Positions 54,899 to 64,000 of a stretch of 64,000 bases of DNA are shown here, piece after piece; position 1 is the stretch's first letter, and every line of letters begins with the position of its first letter. Where the stretch lies: positions 25,290,842-25,354,841 of the forward strand of contig CM019822.1 in assembly GCA_009763385.1 (NCBI GenBank), in the 5' to 3' direction. This DNA comes from Coix lacryma-jobi var. lacryma-jobi. Its lineage: Eukaryota > Streptophyta > Magnoliopsida > Poales > Poaceae. The position numbers were made by a program, and so were the translations under genes. The notes under the pieces are model-generated. The model saw nothing but the letters and a program-made list of their open reading frames with translations. It had not been told where the DNA came from and did not search any database.

Positions 54899-56410
54899 CT
54901 ATGGGTAAAATCGGTGCAAGTTGCTTGCGTTTCATGTGTGGGCTGATTCTTCGCCCTTGTCGTTCAGCAACCGGAATACACCCGGTGCCGCCATGCTTGC
55001 CACAATGAAAGGGCCCTGCCATTCCGACTGCAGCTTACCTTGCGTGTCCGGCTGCCGAATGGTGACCATGTCTCCAGGCTTGATGTCCTTTCGGACTATG
55101 GTCTTGTCCCTGTGGTGCTTCGTTTAGGCGTGGTATTTTTCGAGATTGTCTGCAGCTTGCAGCCTTACCTCTTCGATGGTGTCAACTTTGAGGTGCCTTT
55201 GCTCCTGAGTTACTGGAGCCATTTCGGTCTGGAATGAACCCAGTTTTACCTCTTCTGGGGTGACTGCTTCCTCGCCGTAAAGCAATCGGAACGGAGTGAA
55301 GCCGGTAGCTCTGGATCATGAGATATTGTGTCCCCATACAGCTGTTGTTAAGGTGTTGGCCCACTTGCCTTTCGGCGAGTCGTACAAGGTTTTTGATATT
55401 GCCGAAAAGATTAGGCCATTTGCCCTATCGACGGCCCCGTTTGCTTGCGGGTAGTTTACTGAGGCGAAATTAAGCTCGATGGTAAGTTCATCACAGAAAC
55501 TCCTGAATTCAGCACAGTCGAACTGCTTTCCATTGTCGCAGGTGATGAAAGAGGGGACGCCGAAACGACAGACTATCCTCTGCCAGACGAATTTGGTTAA
55601 AGAGGTGGAAGTTATGCTTGCGAGGGCCTTTGCTTCCACCCACTTGGTGAAATACTCGAGAGCGACCGCTGCAAAGCGCAGGTTGCCCGGAGCTGCTGGT
55701 AGCGGACCTACTATGTCAATGCCCCATCTCTGCAAGGGCCAGGTTGGCACTATCGGTGTGGTTTCGTTTGCTGGGGCTTTCTGGTTTCTAGCAAACATCT
55801 GGCAGCCTTTGCAACATTTGACTAGCTGTCTGGCGTCTGATGCGGCGGAAGGCCAGTAGAATCCCTACCTCACTGCTCTGTGCGCTATCTCGTGAGGCCC
55901 TCTGTGCGCTCCGCACATTCCGGCATGCATTTCTTCGAGTAGCTGAATGCCCTCACGCCTGCTTATGCATTTCAGAAGGGGGGCTGCTATCCCATTCTTG
56001 AATAGCTGTTCTTCGATGATTGAGTAGCCTTTCGCTCTGCTGGCCATCCTTTCGGCGTCCTTTCTAGACTCCGGCTCGTATGTTCCGGCTAAGTAAGCGA
56101 ATATCTGCGACCTCCAGTCATCACTGGCGATAACGTGCACTGAACTTGGGTGATCTTCCTCTTGTTTCACAGCTTTGGCCGAAAGGACTTGATAGAACAC
56201 GTCTGGTGGTAATGGCAGATTTTGTGCTGCGGCTTTGGCCAGTTCGTCTGCCTCTGTGTTTTCGGCTCTTGGAATGTGGCGTAAAGTGAAACCTGCGAAA
56301 TACTTCTCCATTCTTCTTATTGCTGCCAGATACTTGGCTCTAGTTCCCTTGCTGTGAAATCCTTTTCGGCGTGGCCAACGACGACTTGGGAATTTGACTT
56401 GACTATGCAT
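54899..56410 (-). pseudogene. G1 second RNase H end and integrase
   Basis: 55865-56410: end of the archaeal-type RNase H (HIPRAENTEADELAKAAAQ) and the start of the integrase H-H-C-C region (MHAGMCGAHRGPHEIAHRAV). 55316-55798: integrase core with GIDIVGPL (D28 of this piece), CDNGKQF (D88) and, 35 residues on, NGAVDRANG, where position 124 is Asp instead of the catalytic Glu. The C-terminal part runs past stops to about 54899; its end reads DKGEESAHT, TGA, NASNLHRFYP, the TGA standing where the family has Trp. No chromodomain. Broken by at least three stops. Confidence 0.88.
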
Positions 56411-56427
56411 CTTCTCGCTCCGATTGC

Positions 56428-57861
56428 TCAGAGCTTTCGTAATCCCAGCAGCACGGCTTCATATTCGGCGGTGTTGTTGGTTGTGAGGAATTGCAGCCTT
56501 GCGGCAAATCTGACCTTCGGTCCTCCTGGCGGGGTTAAGATCGCCGAGATTCCAGCTCCAACCATTCTCCAAGCGCCATCACAATTTACTATCCATACGG
56601 GCTCCTCGAATTCAAGAGTTGTGTCGAAAGCCGCGGGAGTCCAGTCTGCTATGAAATCTGCCAACGCTTGCGACTTGATTGCGGACCGATGTTGGAAATC
56701 GATCACGTATTCGTTTAGCTCTGCCGCCCACTTGCCAATTTGGGTCGATGGCTTCGTTGTTGCGGAACAGAGCTTCCAATGGTTGAGCCGATAGGACTAT
56801 GATGTGGTGAGATTGAAAGTAATGCTTTCGCTTCCTAGAGGCCATTACCACCGTATATGCTATCTTCTTCAGCTCTGAATAGTTCAGTTTTGCTCCCGAC
56901 AGGGCCTCGGAGACGAAGTAGATCGGGAACTGCGTCATCTTGTTTTCGTGTTCCTTCTCTTCCACCAATACTGCGCTTACAGTGGTGTGAGATGATGCGA
57001 GATACAACAAGAACGTCACTTCCGGCGACAGTTTAGATAACGTCGTTAGCCTTGTCAGGTACTCCTTTAACTGCTGGAAAGCCTGCCGCTGCTCTTCCCC
57101 CCAATCGAAAGGGTCGGAGGTACGCAGAGTTCTGAAGAAAGGCAGCTCTTTTTTGGCGAACCTTGCGATAAATCTATTCAAAGAAGCCAGCCTTCCTGTC
57201 AACTTCTGCACCTGCTTTCGACTCGAGGGCGGTTGCATGTTGATGATCGCCGCTATTTTGTCGGGATTGGCTTCAATTCCCCTTGCTGACACCAGGCAAC
57301 CAAGGAGCTTGCCTTTCTTGATGCCGAAAATACACTTGTCAGGGTTAAGCTTCAAGCCGCTTTTGCGGAGGTTGCCGAAAGTCTCGAGTAAGTCTGCTTG
57401 ATGATCTTCTTGTCTGTCATTTTTGACCACTATATCATCAACATAAGCCAACAAGTTCTTCTTCTGCTTCTGGCTTTCGAAAACCTTGTCGGTCATTCGC
57501 GAGAAAGTTGGGCTTGCGTTCAGCAGCCCTTCCGGCATCCACCGATAGCAATATGTGCCTGTTGGGGTGATGAAACTGGTTTTCTCCTCATCGTCGGGAT
57601 GGAGCCATATCTGGTGATAACCTAAAAACAATCTAGCAAACTCATTATTTCACAACCGGCTGCAATGTCGACGAGCTTGTCGATACGAGGCAAAGGATAC
57701 GGATCCTTCGGGCAGCATTTGTTGAGGTCGGTGAAATCGACGCACATTGCCACTTTCCATTCTTCTTTTTCACCAAGATAACGTCGCCAGCCATTCGGGG
57801 TACTGGACTGGTCGGATGACTCCCGCATCGAGTAATCTCTGCACTTCGGCTTTCGCCGCAT
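56428..57861 (-). pseudogene. G1 reverse transcriptase and RNase H
   Basis: 57622-57861 holds the start of RT (VAMCVDFTDLNKCCPKDPYP). A frameshift near 57625 leads to 56612-57631 with FLGYHQIWLHPDDEEKTSFI, catalytic YVDDIVVK and an RNase H region (FPIYFVSEALSGAKLNYSEL). 56428-56706 is the start of the second, archaeal-type RNase H (NCDGAWRMVGAGISAILTPP, then TTNNTAEYEAVLLGL). Frames overlap at each break, indicating small indels in what was one continuous pol. The upstream border with the protease frame is also a frameshift, near 57775. Confidence 0.9.
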
Positions 57862-59086
57862 CCGCCCTTTCGTTTGACATCTTTCTCAGTTTTTGCTTTC
57901 TGGGCTTAGCGCCGCTTGCGACGTTCAAACTATGTTGGGCGAGATCTCTGCTAACGCCTTGCAAGTCGTTTGCTGACCAAGCGAAAATGTCATCATTGTT
58001 CGCGAGAAAGGATGCCAGAGTGTTCCTTTCTTCTTCCGGCATGCTTGTCCCGACGTGCACAGTTCTTTCGGGCCTGGAAACCGTGAGCGGGATCCTTACC
58101 GTTTCTTCGGCTGCCCCGACCTTACATTCCGACGAGCTGGCAATGGCGTGCTCTTTGGCGGTTGGCTGCATTTCATTTTTCTTTGCCACTTCATTTATGA
58201 GGCTGTAACCGGGAGTTGGCCTGCCTTCTATTCTTCTGGAGGCTTGTTGATCTCCGTGCACGGTGATAATGCCGAAAGGGGATGGCATTTTCATGCACAA
58301 GTAGCTTTGCTTGATTATGACATTGAACTTGTTGGTGAAACCTCTGCTGAAAATGGCGGTGTATGGGTAGTCCATGTTCACTATATCGAACGTCACCATT
58401 TTGGTGCGCACTCTTTCTCCCTCGGCGAAAGATACCGGGATTTGTTTCTTGTTGATAGCGTCGATATTTCTTCCTCCGAAACCGTACAAGGAATTGTCGG
58501 CGGGGTCCAAACTGCGCCTATCCATTCCCATCGCTTCGAAAGCTTTGACAAACAAGATGTCTGCTGAGCTTCCGGTGTCGATCAAAATGTTATGCAAGGT
58601 GAAACCGGCCACATTGGCCGTGGCGACGAAAGCGTCGCAATGCGGGTAGTCGCGAACTTTGAAATCTGTCTCATCGAAACATATCGGCGCTAGTGACCAA
58701 GCAGGCCTGTTCAGTGGAAGCCTTGGTGATACCGTCTGGACTCTTCGATGATAGTCCTTTCTCGCCCTTTTACTTTCGTGCTCCAGGTTGGATCCACCCG
58801 TGATGGCGAAAATGTGGACTCTTGACGGGAGGATGTTGTTGATTGCGCTAGTTTCGTTTTCTCTCCTGCCCCTGCTGGTAACTGGGTTGTGCTTGCTGCC
58901 CCTGGAGTTGGGCTTGAGCCGGAAGTGCTGGCGGCGGTGTTGGCTGGCGCTAATAGTGCATGGGTGACGAAACTGCCACCGACTGTGGCGCAAAGACCGG
59001 GAACTGGTAACCCTGATATGTCGTATTGTACCAATGCAAATTCTGGGGAGGCATGTACTGCAGGGGATGCATAGGCGTGCTTGCAT
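57770..59086 (-). pseudogene. G1 protease and linker to RT
   Basis: The recognisable part begins near 58720, overlapping the gag frame upstream. Aspartic protease motif ILIDTGSSADILF near residue 170, then FGGRNIDAINKKQIPVSF and FDIVNMDYPYTAIFSRGF, where functional relatives usually have YNAILGR-type sequence. The last third is the linker into RT (ERNTLASFLANNDDIFAWSA, then DAGVIRPVQYPEWLA). The first about 120 residues of this frame are a shadow of gag. Confidence 0.88.
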
Positions 59087-60620
59087 AGTTGTTGCATGCT
59101 ACCGCTCTTGCTGTCGGGTCTTGCGAATTGTGAAAAATGTGCTTGGAGCTTTCGCCAGAAGTTGAAGCTTGATCCTTGTCTTTTAGCTCTTTCGCCATCT
59201 TGCTGTATTTACAGTCTCGGATGGTGTGACCGAAATTGCCATCGCAGATGACACAGTACGAAGGCTTGGCTCCTCTTCCGCGGCCTCTACCGTCTCGGCC
59301 GCCACGTCCTGTCCTTCCACCACGCCCTCCGCGGAATGGTTGATCGAATCCCCTTTGGGGCTGAAAGTTGGCCATGTCCGGCCTCTCCATGCCCGCTGCT
59401 GACTGCGCTGGTTCTTCCTGCAGAGTGTTGATTGTCCGGAAAGGTCTAACCATCCTTTGATTCGGCACTTGCGGCGGTCGACTTGCTTTCATCGCTTGTC
59501 TCTGCATCAAGTGGGTGGCTTTGCGCCGCCAAAAGTCATCATCTGACCTTGCATATGCGTTCATCACATCGAACAATTCCTTGATAATTTTCGGCGGTTC
59601 TCTGGACAAGTGAGCAGCACACTGCCCGGTTCCCAAGCCCTCGGTGGCTGCTGCGATTACCGCGGCTTCTGGCACATTCGGGGCTTGAGCTTTTAGCTCA
59701 ATGAAACGTTTGAGGTACTCGGATAAAGGTTCGTCATCTTGCTGGGTGCAGTTCATAAGGTCTCGCGTGGTCTTGACATCCGGCCGGAATCCTTGGAAAG
59801 TGGCGAGCAATTCGGCCTTCAACTGAGCCCACGAATAGAGGGACAGTGGCTTGAGGGTGGTGTACCAATCGTGAGCCACATCTTCGACTGCCAGAATGAG
59901 AGATTTCGCCAGGGCTTGATTGTCACCGCCTGCCAAAAACACGGCTGTCTCGTAGCTCGCCAAGAATTTGCGCGGATTCGCCTTGCCGTCGAAAGTCGGA
60001 ATGCGTGGCTTGTAGTTGAGCGGCCACGGATGGGCTTGCAATTCTCTTGAAAGCGGGGAGGTTTCGTCGATTGCGTTGTTGAAAGCTGGTGGCTGCTCTC
60101 GCCTTGGTACGAACACATTGTCTTGAATTATTGGAATCGGGCCACCTCCAGCCCTTCTTAGCTCCTGAATTTCCTTTTCCAGTTGCCTCCTCTACGCCTC
60201 CGCCTAACGAAGCGCGTCGCGAGTTTCATCTTCCCTTGCTTTTGCCGCAAGCTGCTGTTGCAACTGATCTCTTTGCTGAACCAACCTTTCGATCTCTTCT
60301 TGCTGCTCCGTCAGCATTCTGATTGCTTGGGCATGCCTGGTAACTTCAGCATCGTCGTCTTCTTCGTCGCCGGGCTCGTCTTGGACGTTCCCTTCCGGCG
60401 TGCCATCTCTGCCGAAAGGCTGCGAGTCACGGCTTGAGGTTGCTATCGGTGGTAGCTAGGTTCTCGTCGGGAGCGTGTTGCCGAAAGCTTGGGTGTTTTG
60501 GGCTGTATTCGGTGGTATTTGAGTGGTTAAAGCGGGTGCCGCGATTGTGCCATGGCCATCCTTGTTCGCGGCAACCGTCTCGGGATTGTTGACCGTCTTC
60601 GACGCCTTCCTCGGTGGCAT
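58950..60620 (-). pseudogene. G1 gag
   Basis: Probable start ATG at 60618-60620 (MPPRKASKTVNNPETV), 19 bp after the PBS. The N-terminal part has a Gln/Glu coiled coil and stops near 60456, 60206 and 60196. From 60116 the frame is open for 388 residues: Retrotrans_gag core (IPTFDGKANPRKFLASYETA, then DEPLSEYLKRFIELKAQAPN), a Gly/Arg-rich RGGRGGRTGRGGRDGRGRGR stretch and a zinc knuckle (CVICDGNFGHTIRDC, C-x2-C-x5-H-x4-C). Packages element RNA. The overlap with the protease frame suggests a frameshift at the gag-pro border, either natural or by decay. Confidence 0.88.
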
Positions 60621-60638
60621 GCCAAGCTCGGGCGACAA

Positions 60639-60653
60639 CCACGGTGGGCGCCA
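60639..60653 (-). other. G1 primer-binding site
   Basis: TGGCGCCCACCGTGG on the minus strand, one base inside the 5' LTR end. Confidence 0.85.
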
Positions 60654-60654
60654 A

Positions 60655-61527
60655 TGTTGTTTCGGGACCTAGACCCCAAAACAGCAGGTTGTCGCACGAG
60701 CCAAGACACTGAGCGAAAGCGTAAGTAGACGAAAGAGAGTGGGAAATCAGGTGAAGTGAACAGTGTTCCCCCTCTTTTTCCCTTGAGAGGACGGGAGCTA
60801 TTTATATTAATCCAAATCAACTTGAAAGTACAAGATTGCCCTTCCAACCACTCTGTTACGATTACAAAGATGCCCTACTCAACTACTCTGTGGTTGTGCA
60901 CCGCCTTTTCCAGCGCGAGGGGCATCATCGTAACTTCGCCCTTTGACGGGCCCAGCGCCCCACGACTCCTTTTCTTGACCGGTGGGCCCGCTCCCTTTGA
61001 CCCGGGCTTCCGGCGACCTGCGAAAACTGACGAAAAACCAAAGTCATGAACGACGAAATCTCCCGCCGTAGACGTCGGACTCCTTTCGCGCGAATGATTC
61101 CTTTCGCATGGAAACTCCGTCCTGCTCCGGCCCTGCGGGCCGAAAGCGGATGCGTGCTTCCGCGCGAATGCTTCCTTTCGCACGAAAGCTTCGCCTTTCG
61201 TTAGTCCGCGAGCCGAAACGCGTGCTTCCGCGTGAATGCTTCCTTTCGCACGAAAGCTCCGCCTTCCCTTGGTTCGCGAGCCAAAACGCGTGCTTCCGCG
61301 CGAATGCTTCCTTTCGCACGAAAGCTCTGTCTTCCCTTGGTCCGCGAACCGAAACGCGTGCTTCCGCGCGAATACTCCCTTTCGCACGAAAGCTCCGTCA
61401 TCCTTCTGCCTTGCAGGGCCGAAAGCGAACGCGTGCTTCCGTGCGAATGCGCACATCCGCACGAAAGCTTCGTCATCCTTCGGTATTGAGGGTCGGAGGC
61501 GCCTGCGGTCTGGGTACCGTCCCAACA
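60655..61527 (-). repeat. G1 5' LTR
   Basis: 873 bp, pair of the split LTR at 27809-32842. Four subrepeats of about 70 bp at 61150-61470 with GCGAATGCTTCCTTTCGCAC. Followed by the TSD TTTAT. Confidence 0.95.
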
Positions 61528-61532
61528 TTTAT

Positions 61533-62887
61533 TGAAAGTGTAATCATGACAATTCTACTAATACATTTATCTGTCAAAATATTAATATCTTATACTAATT
61601 GAAGGTTCCAAGGGAACTCTACATTAATCTTTATAAGATACATACACTGCAAGAAAATAAATCATAAAATTCTCAAAAAAAAATCAAGACCTAGTTATCA
61701 AATTATTGAACTCTTATTGTCGGTGATAATAGTACCCATCGGATCAATCCTGCTTTGTAAAAAAAATCATCCACCTCTGCCTAATAAAAAATAGGTAAAA
61801 TTTACTGTTGGCATGCCAGGTGATATATCTTTGCTGACGAACACTTAGTTTATTGCCTTTTATCAGGAGACACTCTGGTTTCGGGTAATTTGGCTACTGG
61901 ATACCGGACCCTAGTTCCAACCGTTTTTGGAGAGAGAAACTTTCAGTTTGGACATCAGATGCCCCTGAGTCAGGATTGCGTCCGCTCCAACCTGGTCTGG
62001 TCGGACCCAAAACCTGGTTCAACCATAACCAGGTCCAACGAGACCAGGTTGGTTGGACTCGGATATAACGGTCGGACGTCATGTGATTCTCTGGTTGCAA
62101 TGCAACTAGTTGTTATTACTGTTGATGTTGTTGTGATCGGTTGCAATTAGCCGCATTGGTGGCGTCTGCTGTGATCAGTTGCAAGTTAATGTGATAACAT
62201 CTGAACCAGTTATGATTGCTGCTATTTTCTCCGTATATATGTGTGATATATACAGTATGTTTCCTTCCGTGAATAGATTAGATGACGAAGTGTGTTTCCT
62301 TCCGTTGCCACTAGCAAGTGTGTTAGCGTGGTTATCCCGACACGCGTCAATCTATAGTGGGACAAGTTGTGTAGACATAAACCAATGAAGCCTAATCATG
62401 CCCATGTCAATTGACGTAACATGCTTGCCTTTAGGTAGTTACAGGTGCGTGAACAGCAGCTCGACAAAAGCTGCCATCAACGCAAACACGGCTTGGTCCA
62501 CGTCGAAAGAGACGAGAGGGTGTTTTAAGTCAGAACCTTACTAGTGTAGGGACGATATTTAGTCAGCTGGGCACTGTTTCTGGACACTGGTCGTCGGCCG
62601 TTTACACTCCGACCTGGCACTACCTATAAGACTGGCCACAATGTACCAATTCTGGGGTGTTGAAACTGGTGAAAGAACTTTTAAGCACCGGTGCTGAACA
62701 TTGCAACTACCGATGCCAAGTTTCTATTTTCATGAGCCGTGGTATGTTGGTGCCTCGATGCCTCAACAATTAAAATAATATACCTCAGGTGGCCGTTGGA
62801 TACTGTTCATTAAAATATTATATCACAATCGGCCGTTGGTTCTGATCGTTGGCTTGCTAGCCGTTGCTGCTTGCAGCTTGCTGCATC
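61533..62887. other. Host intergenic region
   Basis: Continuation of the sequence left of 27804. No recognisable gene; the 86-residue frame at 61890-62150 spans a hairpin and has no domain. 61620-61860 is AT-rich. Confidence 0.45.
61987..62052. repeat. 66-bp hairpin (CCAACCTGGTC inverted repeat)
   Basis: Left arm CCAACCTGGTCTGGTCGGACC pairs with 62032-62052 at 19 of 21 positions; the loop holds further ACCTGGTT/AACCAGGT pairs. Possible core of a small MITE; no outer ends or TSD found. Confidence 0.7.
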
Positions 62888-62892
62888 ATATA

Positions 62893-62934
<42 letters not shown>
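62888..62934. repeat. TA microsatellite
   Basis: About 47 bp of alternating TA with one C interruption, ending 60 bp before the start codon at 62995, so it also occupies the position of a core promoter or leader. Confidence 0.9.
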
Positions 62935-62994
62935 CTCTTCACATGAACTAGTTCCACAAGCATACACGCATACATCCAAAGCAAAAGTTCAAAG

Positions 62995-64000
62995 ATGGAC
63001 CACTCTTCCTCTTCTGGTTTCTCAAAGCTTCTCAACTCACACGTTAGCCCAGAAGCACCAAATCCAAACACACAGCAGTACCCAAACTTCCAAACCTTCC
63101 ATCAACAGCCACACTACCCCATGAACTATCCACCAACCAATTTGCATGGTCCCTACCCACAAAATATCAGCAATCCCTTTGGAGGACCACCAAGTTTCCA
63201 GCACTACCCTTTTCCACCACCAGCCTACCATGGAGGTTACCACGGCAATGGTCCAACATCTCCAATTGGATCGATGTCCTTCTTTGGACTGAGTGGTGGC
63301 AGCAACTCCAGGGGTGATGAGAGCAGCCCCATTGCTTCATCTTCTCCGGCGTCCAGAGCCCCTCCGATGGAGTCAACACCTGCTCAAATTCAAGAAGACA
63401 GTGAGAGCAGCACAGATGATGGTGCAAAGCAAGGAGGTCGCAAGCTTTGGCGTGAAGAGGAGAACCTACGCCTAGTAAGTGCCTGGCTCAAGAATTCTAA
63501 TGATCCAATCGATGGCAATGGAAAGCCACGAGATCGTTTTTGGAAGGAAATTACAGCTGAATATAATAAGCATGCTCCCAAGCATCAAAAAAGAACAACA
63601 AATCAGTGCAAAGAACAATGACATAAGAATATGCCTCTCATCAACAAGTTCAATGGAGTCTACAATGATGTCAAGAACAGAAATGCTAGTGGCCAATCTG
63701 ATGATCAGCTTATGGAGGAGGTTCGGGCAAAGTGGAAGGGACTTATGAAGAAGAAGCGACCATTCCCTTTGGAACATTGGTGGGCAGCAGTGAAGGACCA
63801 ACCGAAATGGGCTAGAGCTTACCCAACTCATGAAGTGCAAAAGAGGATTAAGCTGAATTCATCTGGTGCTTACACCTCTTCTTCAGCTCAAGACACAGAT
63901 GATGCATCCGTTGAATCGCGACGACCACAAGGGAGAGATGCAGCCAAATCTGAGAGGAATAAGAAAGGAAAACAAAAGTGTTCAGAAGGAAGTCTTTTTA
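62995..64000 (+). pseudogene. SANT/Myb-like (Harbinger-associated/NAM-associated type) protein gene with in-frame TGA, partial
   Basis: Starts MDHSSSSGFSKLLN. Residues 1-145 are rich in Pro/Gln/Tyr/Ser (FHQQPHYPMNYPP, PPPAYHGGYHGNG). A trihelix/SANT-like domain spans about 147-225: GGRKLWREEENLRLVSAWLK, FWKEITAEYNKHAPK, TNQCKEQ. TGA follows at 63619-63621, where relatives have Trp (QWHK), and the same frame then continues without a break to the window edge with MPLINKFNGVYNDVKNRNAS, SDDQLMEEVRAKWK, EHWWAAVKDQPKW and a Ser/Lys-rich start of a C-terminal domain. Grass relatives are annotated as GST T3-like or NAM-associated proteins; the SANT part corresponds to the DNA-binding partner of PIF/Harbinger transposases. 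It may be a decayed transposon gene or a once-cellular gene. No terminal repeats or transposase are visible within the window. Confidence 0.78.

Larger units (their letters stand above)
27809..61527 (-). mobile_element. G1: Tat-type Ty3/gypsy retrotransposon containing four nested insertions
   Basis: LTRs at 27809-32842 (interrupted) and 60655-61527, both TGTTGTTTCGGG...CCCAACA on the plus strand. TSD TTTAT lies at 27804-27808 and 61528-61532. On the minus strand, from right to left: 5' LTR, PBS, gag, protease, RT, RNase H with a second archaeal-type RNase H, integrase, tandem arrays, an antisense Transposase_28-type gene, PPT, 3' LTR. Removing the nested insertions leaves about 14 kb, which fits grass Tat-lineage elements. 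Several stops and frameshifts make gag-pol inactive. Confidence 0.93.

Noticed and set aside
1..64000. tRNA, rRNA or organelle-derived segments
   Set aside because: No cloverleaf-like or rRNA-like stretch was recognised by reading; the PBS matches to tRNA ends belong to retroelements.

Overview
This window is plant nuclear DNA from a grass (Poaceae), probably a panicoid; the species cannot be fixed from the sequence. The evidence is a GC-rich coding start on an AT-rich background, TTTAGTCCCGG-type CACTA ends, Stowaway- and Tourist-like MITEs, Tat-lineage Ty3/gypsy elements with TGGCGCCCACC primer-binding sites, and a plant-type plastid-targeted leucine-biosynthesis gene.

Only two non-transposon genes can be supported. 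One is an intact, apparently single-coding-exon gene for the small subunit of isopropylmalate isomerase (5116-5862, +), possibly with an intron in its 3' UTR. The other is a SANT/Myb-like (Harbinger-associated type) gene at the right edge (62995 to beyond 64000, +) that carries an in-frame TGA. Almost everything else is mobile DNA whose ends can be placed to the base from target-site duplications (TSDs).

Layout: 1-3304, LTR of a large family (family A, - strand), inserted into a foldback repeat (3305-3661). 3930-4836, solo LTR of the family of element G1. 4837-5115, promoter; 5116-5862, IPMI small subunit. 8189-8426, MITE. 9251-16147, complete but dead Ty1/copia element (- strand, TSD CTAGA). 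17180-17437, Stowaway MITE; 17673-17876, Tourist-like MITE. 17927-25904, CACTA element (- strand, TSD ATG) with fused and deleted TNP2/ORF2 genes and its own GC-rich passenger insertion (18823-19675). 25924-26351, a 214-bp tandem duplication.

27809-61527 is a single Tat-type Ty3/gypsy element, G1 (- strand, TSD TTTAT), swollen to 33.7 kb by four nested insertions. These are a 4.17-kb solo LTR of family A inside its 3' LTR (28620-32786, TSD GTCAT); a second Tat-like element G2 (34392-47164, + strand), itself holding a 2.5-kb solo LTR (44435-46938, TSD ATCGT); and an internally deleted gypsy element G3 (49835-52375, TSD GAAAG).

The most interesting biology is in G1 and G2. Each carries, on the strand opposite to gag-pol and next to its 3' LTR, an intron-containing gene: a Transposase_28-type protein with a coiled-coil tail in G1, and a plant mobile domain (PMD) protein with a coiled-coil tail in G2. 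G2 has no gag or protease and goes almost directly from primer-binding site to reverse transcriptase, yet keeps RT, RNase H, integrase and the antisense PMD gene. G1 also holds two large tandem arrays (about 87 bp x 10 and 55 bp x 12) between its antisense gene and pol. Nonsense codons in several elements look like C-to-T decay (TGG to TGA, CAG to TAG, CGA to TGA), as expected for methylated, silenced transposons.
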